DNA of 64,000 nucleotides from Bacilli bacterium (GTDB lineage Bacteria > Bacillota_I > Bacilli_A > RFN20 > CAG-288), in NCBI GenBank assembly GCA_900770925.1, contig CAAGLY010000013.1, positions 1 to 64,000 of the forward strand. The letters run 5' to 3'. The translations under genes and the position numbers were made by a program. The notes beneath the pieces were generated by a model, which worked only from the letters and a program-made list of their open reading frames with translations, was not told where the DNA came from and ran no database searches. Below are positions 26,114 through 34,331 of this stretch, in pieces. The first letter of the stretch is position 1. Every line of letters starts with the position of its first letter.

Positions 26114-26591
26114 GATTTATAGGTCTCCGAGCTGTTCAAGCTGCCGCAAAGTCAAATTCTGGTTCGACCAGCATAAGATTCCCTATGAGGAAGTCAATAT
26201 CCTCAAACACGAACTGACCGAAGAGGATTTAAAGGATAGGCTCAATAAGTCCTTAGACGGAACCGATGAAATCATCTCTACCCGCTCTAAGGTCATTCAG
26301 GAAAAGAAAATCGATATCGATTCAAGGTCCTTCAAAGAGCTTCTCGCCTTCATCAAAGAGAATCCGACTGTCTTAAAGCGCCCGATTATCGTCAACGATT
26401 CCTCTATCCAGGTCGGATATAACGCCGATGAGATTGAAATCTTCGAGCGGGACAAGCAGGCATACAAGAAAGCGCGTCACATCGCCAAGGAGACCTGCAG
26501 CGAAGAGAACTGCCCGAACTACAAAGACTGCGTCCATCGCTTTGCCGACCGCATCAAGCATACTTCTTCCTGCGAAGGCGACTGCAAATAG
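26106..26591 (+). CDS. spx: Spx-family redox regulator with Cys-rich tail
   Basis: A 161-residue ArsC-fold protein binding the RNA polymerase alpha subunit to redirect transcription in disulfide stress. The redox switch CSSC is at residues 10-13, and DGTDEIISTRSKV, VLKRPIIVND..IQVGYN.DEI match Spx throughout. Beyond the usual end (~residue 128) there is a tail with five Cys (CSEENCPNYKDC....SSCEGDC) that Bacillus Spx lacks; it might bind zinc or add a second redox switch. It overlaps pgsA by 8 nt. Confidence 0.9.
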   Translation: MIKIYRSPSCSSCRKVKFWFDQHKIPYEEVNILKHELTEEDLKDRLNKSLDGTDEIISTRSKVIQEKKIDIDSRSFKELLAFIKENPTVLKRPIIVNDSSIQVGYNADEIEIFERDKQAYKKARHIAKETCSEENCPNYKDCVHRFADRIKHTSSCEGDCK

Positions 26592-26601
26592 AAAAGCACT
26601 T

Positions 26602-26636
26602 AAAAAGCCCATTCTTCGTATGAAGGTGGGCTTTTT
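26602..26636. terminator. Bidirectional terminator between spx and the CYTH gene
   Basis: AAAAAGCCCA..CTTC and GAAG..TGGGCTTTTT form a 14-bp interrupted stem; convergent genes end on either side. Confidence 0.9.
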
Positions 26637-26649
26637 CTGTGTGAGATTT

Positions 26650-27234
26650 CTACTTTACTTCTAAGGCAGCGTTGATCGCGCGGGTTTCCTTAGAAAGATT
26701 ATTGAGCTTGAACCCGATATCGAAGTTCTCGCAGATTTCCTGAAGCGTATTCTGACTCTTAACGGCAGAATCGGAGTCGCACTCTAATTCATAGTCGACT
26801 TTCTTTCCGTATTCATTCTTGGAGATATCTAAGTCCGTATCCTTGTAGACAGCTTCCCGGCGATGGGTAGTCAGCTCAGCAAGGATGGAAAGATTAGCAG
26901 AAGGAAGATGGAGGGTATCAAGGAAGTCCGCAATATCTCCGCGCGGGAAGATGTTGTGGCTGATTAAGCTATCGGCCTCTTTCTGGCTAAGATGCTGGTT
27001 TTTCTCAAGCAGACCTTCAGAAAGAGGAGCTTTCCTTGTCAGAACAAAATCATCCTGAGTCTTACGGAGACGGATAACCCTTCCGTACTTCTTCAGCCTG
27101 CGATCTTTGCTATCCCTATAGTAGTTAGTCTGAACGATTTCCTTTTCGGAAAAGCCAAGTTTAGAGACTAACCGATCGTAGTCCTTCTTCGAAAGCAGAA
27201 TCTTCGACTCGATTTCAATTTTATTGCTTGCCAT
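26650..27234 (-). CDS. CYTH-domain protein (triphosphate tunnel metalloenzyme, YjbK type)
   Basis: A 194-residue CYTH protein: EIESKILL supplies the ExExK motif, followed by YY-x-DSKDR-x-LKKYG-x-VIRLRK with AGG at each x (family NYYFDT...L...G.ALRIR) and LTRKAPL. Such enzymes hydrolyse inorganic or nucleoside polyphosphates; YjbK homologues lie near NAD kinase genes in Firmicutes, and here nadK is divergently placed 65 nt away. The precise substrate cannot be assigned. Confidence 0.85.
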   Translation of the reverse strand: MASNKIEIESKILLSKKDYDRLVSKLGFSEKEIVQTNYYRDSKDRRLKKYGRVIRLRKTQDDFVLTRKAPLSEGLLEKNQHLSQKEADSLISHNIFPRGDIADFLDTLHLPSANLSILAELTTHRREAVYKDTDLDISKNEYGKKVDYELECDSDSAVKSQNTLQEICENFDIGFKLNNLSKETRAINAALEVK

Positions 27235-27299
27235 AATTTACCTCGGAACTCGTCTCTATATGATACAATAATTGCAGAAAAATAGAAAGCGGAGAGAAG

Positions 27300-28073
27300 A
27301 TGAAAGGAACGACTTTTACCATTCATTCCAAGAAATACGAACATCACGAGGGGCTGTGCAAGAAGAGGCAGGCCCAATTGATCAGCAAGGGCTTTTCTCT
27401 CGACGATAATAACCCCGATCTCATTATCGTTATCGGCGGAGACGGCACCTTTCTAAGAGAAATCCGTGCCCGTGAATTCAAAGGAAGATATATCCTATTA
27501 AATACCGGACACCTTGGTTTCTTCGCCGATTATGATATCGATGAGACAAATAGACTGCTTACTGCCATCATCGAGAAAGAACCGGAAGAGGAAAAGCTTA
27601 CCTTAGGAAAAATCACCAATTCAGCTGGCTTAGAAGATTACTATCTCAACGATGTCTGCATCGAAAGCCTGAAAACCTGCTGGGTAACCGCTAAGATTGA
27701 CGGAGAGGTGCTGACCAATATCCGGGGAAACGGAATCGTCGTCTCAACCCCGATTGGTGCGTCTGGATATTCGGCAAGCCTTGGATCCCCCTTTAGGATC
27801 GGTACGCCGCCCGTCTATCAGTTCGCAACAATCGCGCCCTGCTATAACCGCTTATCCTTGAATCCGATCAATAAAGCAATCATCAGCAACAATAAAATTC
27901 TCTCCATTGAACTGAAAGGCAAGAGGATTCCGGTATTAGACGGAATTCCGCAAGGCAAACTCAGAGATAATAAGTTCATCTTCACTCCTCAGTCCGATAA
28001 GCAGCTGACTCTGCTTCACTTCCGTAAATTAAATGAAATCAGGCGATTAAGAGAAAGGATCTCAGGAAAATAA
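27300..28073 (+). CDS. nadK: NAD kinase
   Basis: It phosphorylates NAD to NADP. 257 residues, GGDGTFL loop at ~47-53, NTGHLGFF, LNDVCIES, and the glycine/serine motif STPIGASGYSASLGSP that corresponds to TPTGSTAY. P.S is normally followed by M..T.I.P, here F-AGG-IGTPPVYQFATIAP. The ATG is preceded by GGAGAGAAG. Immediate downstream neighbour: the PTS-IIB-like protein, 1 nt away. Confidence 0.92.
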   Translation: MKGTTFTIHSKKYEHHEGLCKKRQAQLISKGFSLDDNNPDLIIVIGGDGTFLREIRAREFKGRYILLNTGHLGFFADYDIDETNRLLTAIIEKEPEEEKLTLGKITNSAGLEDYYLNDVCIESLKTCWVTAKIDGEVLTNIRGNGIVVSTPIGASGYSASLGSPFRIGTPPVYQFATIAPCYNRLSLNPINKAIISNNKILSIELKGKRIPVLDGIPQGKLRDNKFIFTPQSDKQLTLLHFRKLNEIRRLRERISGK

Positions 28074-28074
28074 T

Positions 28075-28473
28075 ATGGGTGGAAACGATACAAATAAAAC
28101 GTTAGGGATGCCGACTTATGTCTATGTCATCATTATCTGTGTGGCTGCAGTTCTTCTTGCTGTCGCAATCTTCTTTATTCTCCGCAATGCCAGCAAGAAA
28201 AAGAAGATCCGCCTCTCCAACGAACAGGCAGACAAGAAGGTAGAAGACAGTGCAAAGACAGTTTCCTCCGCTTTCGGAGGGAAAGAAAATATCCTGAATA
28301 TCTCTTCTCAGGGTTCAAGAGTCTCCATTACCTTAAAGGATATCAGCCTTGCTGACAAAGAGAAAATCAACTCTCAGTTCCAGGATGCTAGGTACAGGGG
28401 AAACAAAATCATCTTAGTCATCGGCTCTAAATCCGAAGAATTCAGGAAGAAATTAGAAGAAGACAGGAAATAA
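28075..28473 (+). CDS. Membrane-anchored PTS EIIB-like domain protein
   Basis: A TM helix (residues ~15-37) followed by a basic linker and a small domain, AFGGKENILNI....SRVSITLKDISLADKEKI.SQF, ending DA-x-Y-x-GNKIILVIG (x = AGG). This matches the fold pattern of glucose-type PTS EIIB domains (LGGKENI....TRLRV.VKD....). The phosphorylated Cys of EIIB (C-[AS]-T-R-L-R) is absent, replaced by QGSRVS, so it cannot act as a phosphocarrier. Probably a regulatory or structural derivative; it is followed by a terminator. Confidence 0.65.
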   Translation: MGGNDTNKTLGMPTYVYVIIICVAAVLLAVAIFFILRNASKKKKIRLSNEQADKKVEDSAKTVSSAFGGKENILNISSQGSRVSITLKDISLADKEKINSQFQDARYRGNKIILVIGSKSEEFRKKLEEDRK

Positions 28474-28522
28474 AAAAGAAAGGACCATTCTAGGACTCAA
28501 AGTCCTAAGTGGTCCTTTTTCT
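28473..28522 (+). terminator. Terminator after nadK unit
   Basis: AAGAAAGGACCA and TGGTCCTTTTTCTT flank an inner TAGGACT/AGTCCTA hairpin; T-run on the plus strand. Confidence 0.8.
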
Positions 28523-28554
28523 TAACTGAATATCTTCAATACTTGCCTAAGGAT

Positions 28555-29301
28555 TCACCACTGAGAATAATCAGATTTATCTTCAATAAACCAGGTTCGA
28601 CTAAACTTCATTTTGGTTCCGTTATCTTCAAATATGAAATGACCATGAGAAAAGCCGTTTGTCTGGAAAATCTCATCTGGAGCACTAATTAGATTCTTCT
28701 CTGCCGCCCCTGGAAAATAGGCCTGAATATAGAACCGGCAGTCTACTCCATCTCCGACCTTCGCATAAATTTGAGAGAAATCAAAATAGAACGAATCATA
28801 GGCGTTATAAAGAGCACAATAAGAATCAAGTTCGCTTGAATAAAAGTAAACAATATCATAATCGTTGGCTTGATAAGGAGGAAGATTGGATTGAAGCGGG
28901 AAATTATCTGCCCTTTGTTTATTACCAGAGTTATCGAGATAGGAAACCACCATACGGACAGAAGGAGTTATCCCTCGAATTGTTTCACGTGTTCTTAAAG
29001 ATTCGTTGATTCTAACACCATATGTCAGTTTAATTGGTTTAGACGGATTTGCTTTCCTGGATTCTGTCTTCCATATCGTCAAACCGATTTCATGCAAAGG
29101 TTCAAGGGGTAATTCATGATGCTCTTCCGGTTCGTTCCGCTTCATAGCAAAAAAATTTTCTTTAGTAAACCATTCTGTACTATATAATTTTCCGTTCTTA
29201 TCAGTCTTAAAGTGCGAATCAGTAATAGCAGAAGACTGACTATTTCCACATCCTGAAAGAAGCAAAAAAGGAAGAACGGATAGGATTTTAATTTTATTCA
29301 T
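28555..29301 (-). CDS. Lipoprotein of unknown function (paralogue A)
   Basis: A 248-residue protein with a type II signal peptide (KILSVLPFLLLSGC, Cys 18). The mature part is a soluble Tyr/Ser/Asp-rich domain with no known motif. It resembles the neighbouring 29320 protein: FFAMK.NEPEE...IGLTIW aligns with VWLA-x-KEEPVQS...AKIWV, and both carry ..DYDIVY/SDLDVVYS.. segments. Here the Met of AMK is ATG; in the paralogue the same position is AGG. Last gene of a three-gene minus-strand unit with the 43-residue peptide gene. Confidence 0.65.
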   Translation of the reverse strand: MNKIKILSVLPFLLLSGCGNSQSSAITDSHFKTDKNGKLYSTEWFTKENFFAMKRNEPEEHHELPLEPLHEIGLTIWKTESRKANPSKPIKLTYGVRINESLRTRETIRGITPSVRMVVSYLDNSGNKQRADNFPLQSNLPPYQANDYDIVYFYSSELDSYCALYNAYDSFYFDFSQIYAKVGDGVDCRFYIQAYFPGAAEKNLISAPDEIFQTNGFSHGHFIFEDNGTKMKFSRTWFIEDKSDYSQW

Positions 29302-29319
29302 GCCTATTCTCCTTTTTAG

Positions 29320-30000
29320 TTATTGATAGGAAGCATAGTAATTTGCTCCCGAATTGTTCATAAGGATTCTTAATTCGATAGTGTTATACGCAAAAGCAGA
29401 ATCCCTAGGATTTGACGAATCCGAGCTTAATGATCCATCACGGAAACGAAGGCTGTATACAACATCCAGGTCCGAATTTTTCACGTTTTCCATAATTTCA
29501 GACAAGTTAAGATGAACTGTAACGCATCGCTTGAACACAACATAATAGGTGTTTCTACTTGGAAATCTAAGAATCTGGCCAACACATTCTTTTGTGGTAA
29601 TATTAGGTAATTCTTCATCCTCGATAAAAGTGCTCATCAAATTAGAATATGAACCTTCTTCATGGCCGAGAATTGGAAAATCAGAAGAGTGTTTTGTAAT
29701 ATATTCATCTGAAAGATTCATTCCAACCCATATCTTAGCCGAGAATTTGCTTGTGTCGTTAACGCTTTGGACCGGTTCTTCTTTCCTCGCCAACCACACT
29801 CTTTCCTTATCTTCAGTATAGGTATCATAAGAGAAAGGAAAAACATTCTCCTGGCCGATTAACCCATCCGAATACCCAACTCCATATTCGTCATGATAAG
29901 CAAAGCCATCCGAAGATTCAGCCGTTGGTTGATTCTCCTTTTGGCATCCCGTAAGAAGGGAAAGCATTGCGAGAAATATTGATGCTCTTTTAAAATTCAT
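29320..30000 (-). CDS. Lipoprotein of unknown function (paralogue B)
   Basis: A 226-residue lipoprotein (signal ASIFLAMLSLLTGC, Cys 19), mature part soluble with Tyr and acidic residues; a GVGYSDGLIGQENVFPF segment near the N-terminus. It is distantly related to the protein of the next gene (18 nt downstream), see the AMK/A-AGG-K alignment. GGAGG precedes its ATG. No family recognised; a surface or cell-wall role is only inferred from the signal. Confidence 0.65.
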   Translation of the reverse strand: MNFKRASIFLAMLSLLTGCQKENQPTAESSDGFAYHDEYGVGYSDGLIGQENVFPFSYDTYTEDKERVWLARKEEPVQSVNDTSKFSAKIWVGMNLSDEYITKHSSDFPILGHEEGSYSNLMSTFIEDEELPNITTKECVGQILRFPSRNTYYVVFKRCVTVHLNLSEIMENVKNSDLDVVYSLRFRDGSLSSDSSNPRDSAFAYNTIELRILMNNSGANYYASYQ

Positions 30001-30016
30001 ATCCTATAGCCTCCTT

Positions 30017-30148
30017 TTAACTTAGAGATATAGATGACTTTCGACTATACACAGGGCCAATGACACGATTAGAGCTGGTTTCTGTAGGGACATAAAAGGC
30101 GGATAACATCATAAGTGAAATTAAAGAGCAGAACCTTTTTTTCTTCAT
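30017..30148 (-). CDS. Putative 43-residue secreted peptide
   Basis: ATG at 30146-30148, TAA at 30017-30019, preceded by a perfect AAGGAGG 6 nt upstream. The N-terminal 20 residues form a signal-like segment (KKK-AGG-FCSLISLMMLSAFYVP), and the rest is a short polar Ser/Thr/Arg-rich tail. It is first in a unit with two lipoprotein genes; its stop lies inside the ribosome site region of paralogue B. Could be a secreted signalling peptide or the remnant of another lipoprotein (Cys 7 is too early for a lipobox). Confidence 0.5.
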   Translation of the reverse strand: MKKKRFCSLISLMMLSAFYVPTETSSNRVIGPVYSRKSSISLS

Positions 30149-30290
30149 ATAATCCTCCTTTTGGCCGAGTTCGGTCATCTTCATTCTAGTCAGTCAAGTA
30201 AAAAAACAATTCATTCCAACAAGAAGAAACAAGGAAAAAAAGAAAAAAACAAAGTATACAAGCCGTTTTTCGTAAGTAATCAGTTTGTTT

Positions 30291-30304
30291 TGTAAGCGCT
30301 TCAT
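30291..30304. promoter_or_regulatory. cre-like site upstream of the lipoprotein unit
   Basis: TGTAAGCGCTTCAT fits the catabolite-response pattern TGWAANCGNTNWCA at 11 of 14 positions, with one perfect half (TGTAAGCGCT). About 140 nt before the peptide gene. The intervening A/T-rich bases 30149-30290 hold no other supported gene. Confidence 0.35.
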
Positions 30305-30374
30305 TGCAACAAATATTTTGATTATAAGAGGCTATCCCAAAGGAAATCTTATAACAGATCAATAGTCCGGCATT

Positions 30375-30414
30375 AAAAAAAGACAGAAGGCACAAATGTC
30401 AGTTTCTGTCTTTT
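30375..30414 (-). terminator. Hairpin terminator
   Basis: AAAAGACAGAA and TTCTGTCTTTT pair around a 14-nt loop, just beyond the maf stop codon on the minus strand. Confidence 0.8.
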
Positions 30415-30419
30415 CTCGA

Positions 30420-30989
30420 TTACTGAACGATTCCTAATTCAACCAGATCATCTTCAAGGTCTTCAATCGGAAGTCCCCTGATATTGGAGTACTCTCCTTC
30501 AATGATTTTCGCATTGATGAAGTCCTTGTCCTGAATACCATAGGCACCCGCCTTATCAAACGGGGAACCAGTTTCAATGTATTCGGCAATTTCCCTGTCA
30601 GCCCTTTTCTCCCTGAAAAGCTTGCTGACACAGATACGATGTCTGAGTTCCTGACCGCCTTTATAGATACAGTAAGCGGTAATGACCTCATGGGTATTGC
30701 CGCTAAGTTCTCTCAGCCTACGATAGACATCCTGTTCATCTTTAGGCTTTCCAAGCTGCTCTCCTCTAAAGGATACCCTAGTATCAGCAGAGATAATAAC
30801 ATCCTTGGGATAGTCCCTAGAGACCTTGCATCCTTTGCCTTGGGCTTCCCTAAGGCAGAGCTTTCTGACATCCTTCGATTCGATCTTCCGTTCCTCGAAA
30901 GAGGAAGGAACAACCTTGAAAGGAGTATCGCCGAGGATTTCGGCTAAGAGTTCCTGTCTCCGCGGAGACTGACTAGCTAGAATAATCAT
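30420..30989 (-). CDS. maf: Maf-family nucleotide pyrophosphatase
   Basis: A 189-residue house-cleaning enzyme that hydrolyses non-canonical or modified nucleoside triphosphates (dTTP/UTP type). N-terminal ILASQSPRRQELL is the signature S-x-S-P-R-R; ISADTRVSFRGEQLGKP holds the catalytic Asp, and GSPFDKAGAYGIQDKD the second conserved block. Its start overlaps the stop of rnj by a base, so both share a transcript. Confidence 0.93.
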   Translation of the reverse strand: MIILASQSPRRQELLAEILGDTPFKVVPSSFEERKIESKDVRKLCLREAQGKGCKVSRDYPKDVIISADTRVSFRGEQLGKPKDEQDVYRRLRELSGNTHEVITAYCIYKGGQELRHRICVSKLFREKRADREIAEYIETGSPFDKAGAYGIQDKDFINAKIIEGEYSNIRGLPIEDLEDDLVELGIVQ

Positions 30990-32695
30990 TATTCCGCCTT
31001 TCCTGCCGGAGAGTAGTTCAGAATAACCGGTATGACAATCGGACGGCGCTTGCTTTCCCGATAAAGGAAGTGGGAAGTTACATTACGGATAGCATTCTTA
31101 ATTTCCGGATAGCTTGGCTTGCCTTGGCTTTGCCTTACCCGGGTAACCTCAATACCGATAATCTCACTCGCTTTCTTCTGCCTGGATTTCTTGTTCGAAG
31201 TGATGAATCCTTTAGATTCGACAACCGGAGAAGAGACAAGCCTATTCCGTTTCGGATCGATGACAACAAAGACAGAGACCCTGCCTTCGTTAATTAATGT
31301 CGTCCGTTCCTTAATGACAGCGTTCGTGATACCGACCGGATTATTTCCGTCAATATAGATGTTCTCACCTGGATAGGTGATGTCGCTCTTAACGACCTTA
31401 TGGTTGACTAGCCTTAAGACATCTCCGTTATTGCAGACGAAGGTGTGATCCTTGCTAAGTCCGCATTCTACTCCGATACGGGCATGGAGCTTAAGCCTGC
31501 GATATTCACCATGGATCGGCATGAAGTAATGAGGGCGGGCAAGTTTCTGAAGGAGGCGCCTTTCCTGTCTCGAAGCATGACCGGAAGCATGGAGGTTATT
31601 GAGAACAGAATTCGTGATAACCTGAGCACCCAAACGTTCAAGACCATTGATTAAAGCGTTGATTGCAGCAGTGTTTCCCGGAATGACAGAAGAAGAGAAG
31701 ACGACCGTATCACCAGGTAAAACATGAATAAAGCGATGTTCGCCGCGGGCAATACGGGAAAGAACTGCCCTAGGCTCGCCTTGGTTACCGGTGCAGAGAA
31801 TCGTAACTTCATTCGGAGGGAGCGTACGGAGCTGATCAGGACCGGCTAAATATTCATCCGGAACCTTGATGTAACCAAATTCCCGGGCAGCATCGACATT
31901 TGCTTCCCTAGAACGGCCGAAGATAACAATCTTACGGCGGAACTTCCTACTCGTTTCGATAATCTGCTGGATACGGCAGATGTTGGAGGAGAAAGTGGAG
32001 ATAATCAATCGTCCTGGAGCTTCCGAGAAGACGTCCTCAATACCTTGGATGACCGTCTTTTCCGAACGGGTATATCCTTCTTTTTCGGCGTTAGTCGAAT
32101 CGGCCCTTAACAGATCGATTCCCCGGTCTCCGAAATGAACCAGCTTCGATAAATCGAAATCCTCATCGACAGGAGTAAGGTCAATCTTAAAATCGCCTGT
32201 CTCGACAATCGTCCCCTGAGGAGTAGTGATATAAAGGCCATAGGCATCCGGAATAGAGTGAGTGACATGGAAGAACTCAATTTTAAAATCGCCGAGATGA
32301 ATAACGGATTCACCATCGAATTCCTTGATTGCCGTCGTTGTCCGGAGCTTATTGTCTTCCAGCTTATGCCGGATTAGGGTTGCCGCAAGCTTAGGAGCGT
32401 AGATGACCGGAATATCCCTCTGCTGAAGAAGAAAAGGAATACCGCCGATATGATCTTCATGTCCGTGGGTGATTACCCTTCCGCGTATCTTGCTCTTGTT
32501 CTGGACAAGATGCGTAAAATCCGGAATGATGTAGTCGATGCCGGGCCTTGTAGCATCAGGAAACCTGACACCGCAGTCAATGATCAGGATGTTGTTTTCA
32601 TCCTCGATACAATAAAGATTCTTGCCGACTTCTCCTAGTCCGCCAAGAGCATAAACCTCTACAGGCGAAGAAAGATTCTTTTTAGTTGGGGCCAT
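30989..32695 (-). CDS. rnj: Ribonuclease J
   Basis: A metallo-beta-lactamase/beta-CASP ribonuclease (5' exo- and endonuclease) of 568 residues, central to mRNA decay and rRNA maturation in Firmicutes. The metal site is THGHEDHIGG; VETGDFKID, LRADSTNAE, the beta-CASP CTGNQGEP-x-AVLSRIARGEH and PIHGEYR-x-LKLHA follow. Both x are AGG, at positions that are Met in the family (GEPM, GEYRML; the latter is codon 400 with the neighbouring Arg as CGC). First gene of the rnj-maf unit. Only one RNase J copy lies in the window; J1 versus J2 cannot be told. Confidence 0.95.
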   Translation of the reverse strand: MAPTKKNLSSPVEVYALGGLGEVGKNLYCIEDENNILIIDCGVRFPDATRPGIDYIIPDFTHLVQNKSKIRGRVITHGHEDHIGGIPFLLQQRDIPVIYAPKLAATLIRHKLEDNKLRTTTAIKEFDGESVIHLGDFKIEFFHVTHSIPDAYGLYITTPQGTIVETGDFKIDLTPVDEDFDLSKLVHFGDRGIDLLRADSTNAEKEGYTRSEKTVIQGIEDVFSEAPGRLIISTFSSNICRIQQIIETSRKFRRKIVIFGRSREANVDAAREFGYIKVPDEYLAGPDQLRTLPPNEVTILCTGNQGEPRAVLSRIARGEHRFIHVLPGDTVVFSSSVIPGNTAAINALINGLERLGAQVITNSVLNNLHASGHASRQERRLLQKLARPHYFMPIHGEYRRLKLHARIGVECGLSKDHTFVCNNGDVLRLVNHKVVKSDITYPGENIYIDGNNPVGITNAVIKERTTLINEGRVSVFVVIDPKRNRLVSSPVVESKGFITSNKKSRQKKASEIIGIEVTRVRQSQGKPSYPEIKNAIRNVTSHFLYRESKRRPIVIPVILNYSPAGKAE

Positions 32696-32845
32696 GATAA
32701 ATATTACCTCTGCAAAGAGAAAAGACTGAATTGCTGAAAATCGAGTCTATCCGTCTTGTTTGTCGGTAATATTTTAGACAAGTCAAAATTATTAAACAAG
32801 GGGATAGATAGAAAAAAACGCTTTTATGGAAAAAAGAAACCGATG

Positions 32846-33394
32846 CTAAATAGCAACAGCATCCGGATCTTTATGGAAAGGATCCTTCTGGTCGATTTTG
32901 TCGATATAAAGAATACCATCAAGATGATCGTATTCATGCTGGAAGACAATAGCCGGATATCCGGAAAGGCGGAGAACGACATTCTTGCCGGAGACAACAT
33001 CGAATGCTTTCCTCGTGATCTTGAAATAGCGGTAGACATATCCGGGGACATCCTTAGGAACAGAAAGACAGCCTTCACCCGAAGTAAGATAGGCGCGTTT
33101 GACACTGGAAGAGACAATCTTCGGATTGACTAACCCGAATTCATACTGCTTTCCGTTTCCGTCATCGAAATAGATAGCGAACCTTCTCTTCGATACGCCA
33201 ATTTGCGGTGCAGCAATACCGACACCGGAACGGATACGGTGCTCCTCCGCATATTTTTCATCCTGACTAAGCTTTAAATACTCGACCCTGTCAAGTAATA
33301 GCTTACGGTCTTCTTCACTGATCGGTTCTACGACTTCCTGTGCCTTAGCATGAAGCACATCATCTTTATACGTGTAAATTTTAAATGGTTCCAT
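32846..33394 (-). CDS. def: Peptide deformylase
   Basis: It removes the N-formyl group from new proteins. All three motifs are present: GVGIAAPQIG, EGCLSVP (zinc Cys) and QHEYDHLDG (zinc His pair, catalytic Glu). Type 2 insertions seen in Bacilli are present. AGG codons sit at LLD-x-VEYLK.SQDE and SKR-x-FAIYF, where the family has Met. 182 residues. The 150-nt gap to rnj contains no gene; def ends without a strong hairpin. Confidence 0.95.
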   Translation of the reverse strand: MEPFKIYTYKDDVLHAKAQEVVEPISEEDRKLLLDRVEYLKLSQDEKYAEEHRIRSGVGIAAPQIGVSKRRFAIYFDDGNGKQYEFGLVNPKIVSSSVKRAYLTSGEGCLSVPKDVPGYVYRYFKITRKAFDVVSGKNVVLRLSGYPAIVFQHEYDHLDGILYIDKIDQKDPFHKDPDAVAI

Positions 33395-33453
33395 TTGGGT
33401 AAGATTATAGCATTATCAGCCGATAGTTCCGCATAAAATGCTATAATCAAGTC

Positions 33454-33783
33454 ATGAATAGAGAAGAATTCGAAGCAGAAGAGTTCGACTTCATTGACAA
33501 AGTCAGACAGACTGCCTTATACCGGAAAATCAAAGAACTCTCCGATGAAATCAATCAGGATGATGAGCTGAAAAAGCTCAGTCAGGAGAGAGACGCTCTC
33601 TTTGCAAAAGCAAGGGAAAGGAAAGACGGAGAGGAGAAAGAAAAGACAATCCAGTCAGCCAAGGAAAAGGATACTAAGCTATTAAACAGCGAAAAAAGGA
33701 GAGAATATCTCTTCTACTACAATAAGAGGCAGAGAATCCTTAACCATCTGACTTCGAAACTGACACAGGAAATCAGGCTATGA
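33454..33783 (+). CDS. YlbF/YmcA-family protein
   Basis: A 109-residue, nearly all-helical charged protein (FDFIDKVRQTALYRKIKELSDEINQDDELKKLSQERD) matching the YlbF/YmcA (DUF964) family, which in Bacillus helps RNase Y-dependent RNA processing. Finding it beside rsmD and coaD is usual for this group. TGCTATAAT ends 6 nt before the ATG, so its mRNA is probably leaderless. Its TGA stop overlaps the ATG of rsmD. Confidence 0.8.
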   Translation: MNREEFEAEEFDFIDKVRQTALYRKIKELSDEINQDDELKKLSQERDALFAKARERKDGEEKEKTIQSAKEKDTKLLNSEKRREYLFYYNKRQRILNHLTSKLTQEIRL

Positions 33784-34331
33784 TCAGAATCATACAGGGA
33801 ATATATAAAGGACGTTTTCTCAAAATACCCGATAGTAAGGTCACCCGTCCGACAAGGGATAAAGTCAGACAGGCTATCTTCAACGCCATCCGGGATAAGG
33901 TTGTCGGTGCAACCGTCCTTGATCTTTTCGCGGGTAGCGGAGCAAGGGGACTTGAGGCCCTATCTAGAGGTGCGAAAGTTGTCTACTTCAACGACAAGAA
34001 CAGACAGACTTTCCAGACTCTGAAAGAAAACATTTTCTCTCTGAATCCGGAAAAAGGAAGTGTTGTCCTCTCCTTAAGCGACTACCGTCTGTTTTTAAAG
34101 AAGTATCAGGATGTGAAGTTTGATTTAGTCTTCCTCGATCCTCCCTATCATAGGGAAATCAATACCGACACCATCAAAAGGAGGATAGAGAGGAATAGGC
34201 TTAGCGATAACGCACTGATTGTCTCCGAACAGGAGATAATCAATCCGGAAATCAAAGGTTTCGCACTGAAAGAATACCGCTATGGACAGAAACATGTCGG
34301 AATCTACCGTAAAGGAGCAATTCAGAAATGA
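33780..34331 (+). CDS. rsmD: 16S rRNA (guanine966-N2)-methyltransferase
   Basis: A 183-residue SAM-dependent methyltransferase. RPT-x-DKVRQAIFN (x = AGG; family RPT.DKV.EA.FN) is followed by VLDLFAGSGA-x-GLEALSRGA (x = AGG; family usually L/M), and the catalytic FLDPPY. Overlaps ylbF by 4 nt and coaD by 4 nt, the common rsmD-coaD pair. Confidence 0.94.
   Translation: MIRIIQGIYKGRFLKIPDSKVTRPTRDKVRQAIFNAIRDKVVGATVLDLFAGSGARGLEALSRGAKVVYFNDKNRQTFQTLKENIFSLNPEKGSVVLSLSDYRLFLKKYQDVKFDLVFLDPPYHREINTDTIKRRIERNRLSDNALIVSEQEIINPEIKGFALKEYRYGQKHVGIYRKGAIQK

Noticed and set aside
30186..30395. Minus-strand 69-codon Cys/Phe-rich frame
   Set aside because: It overlaps the terminator of maf and the cre-like promoter region, and has no ribosome site.
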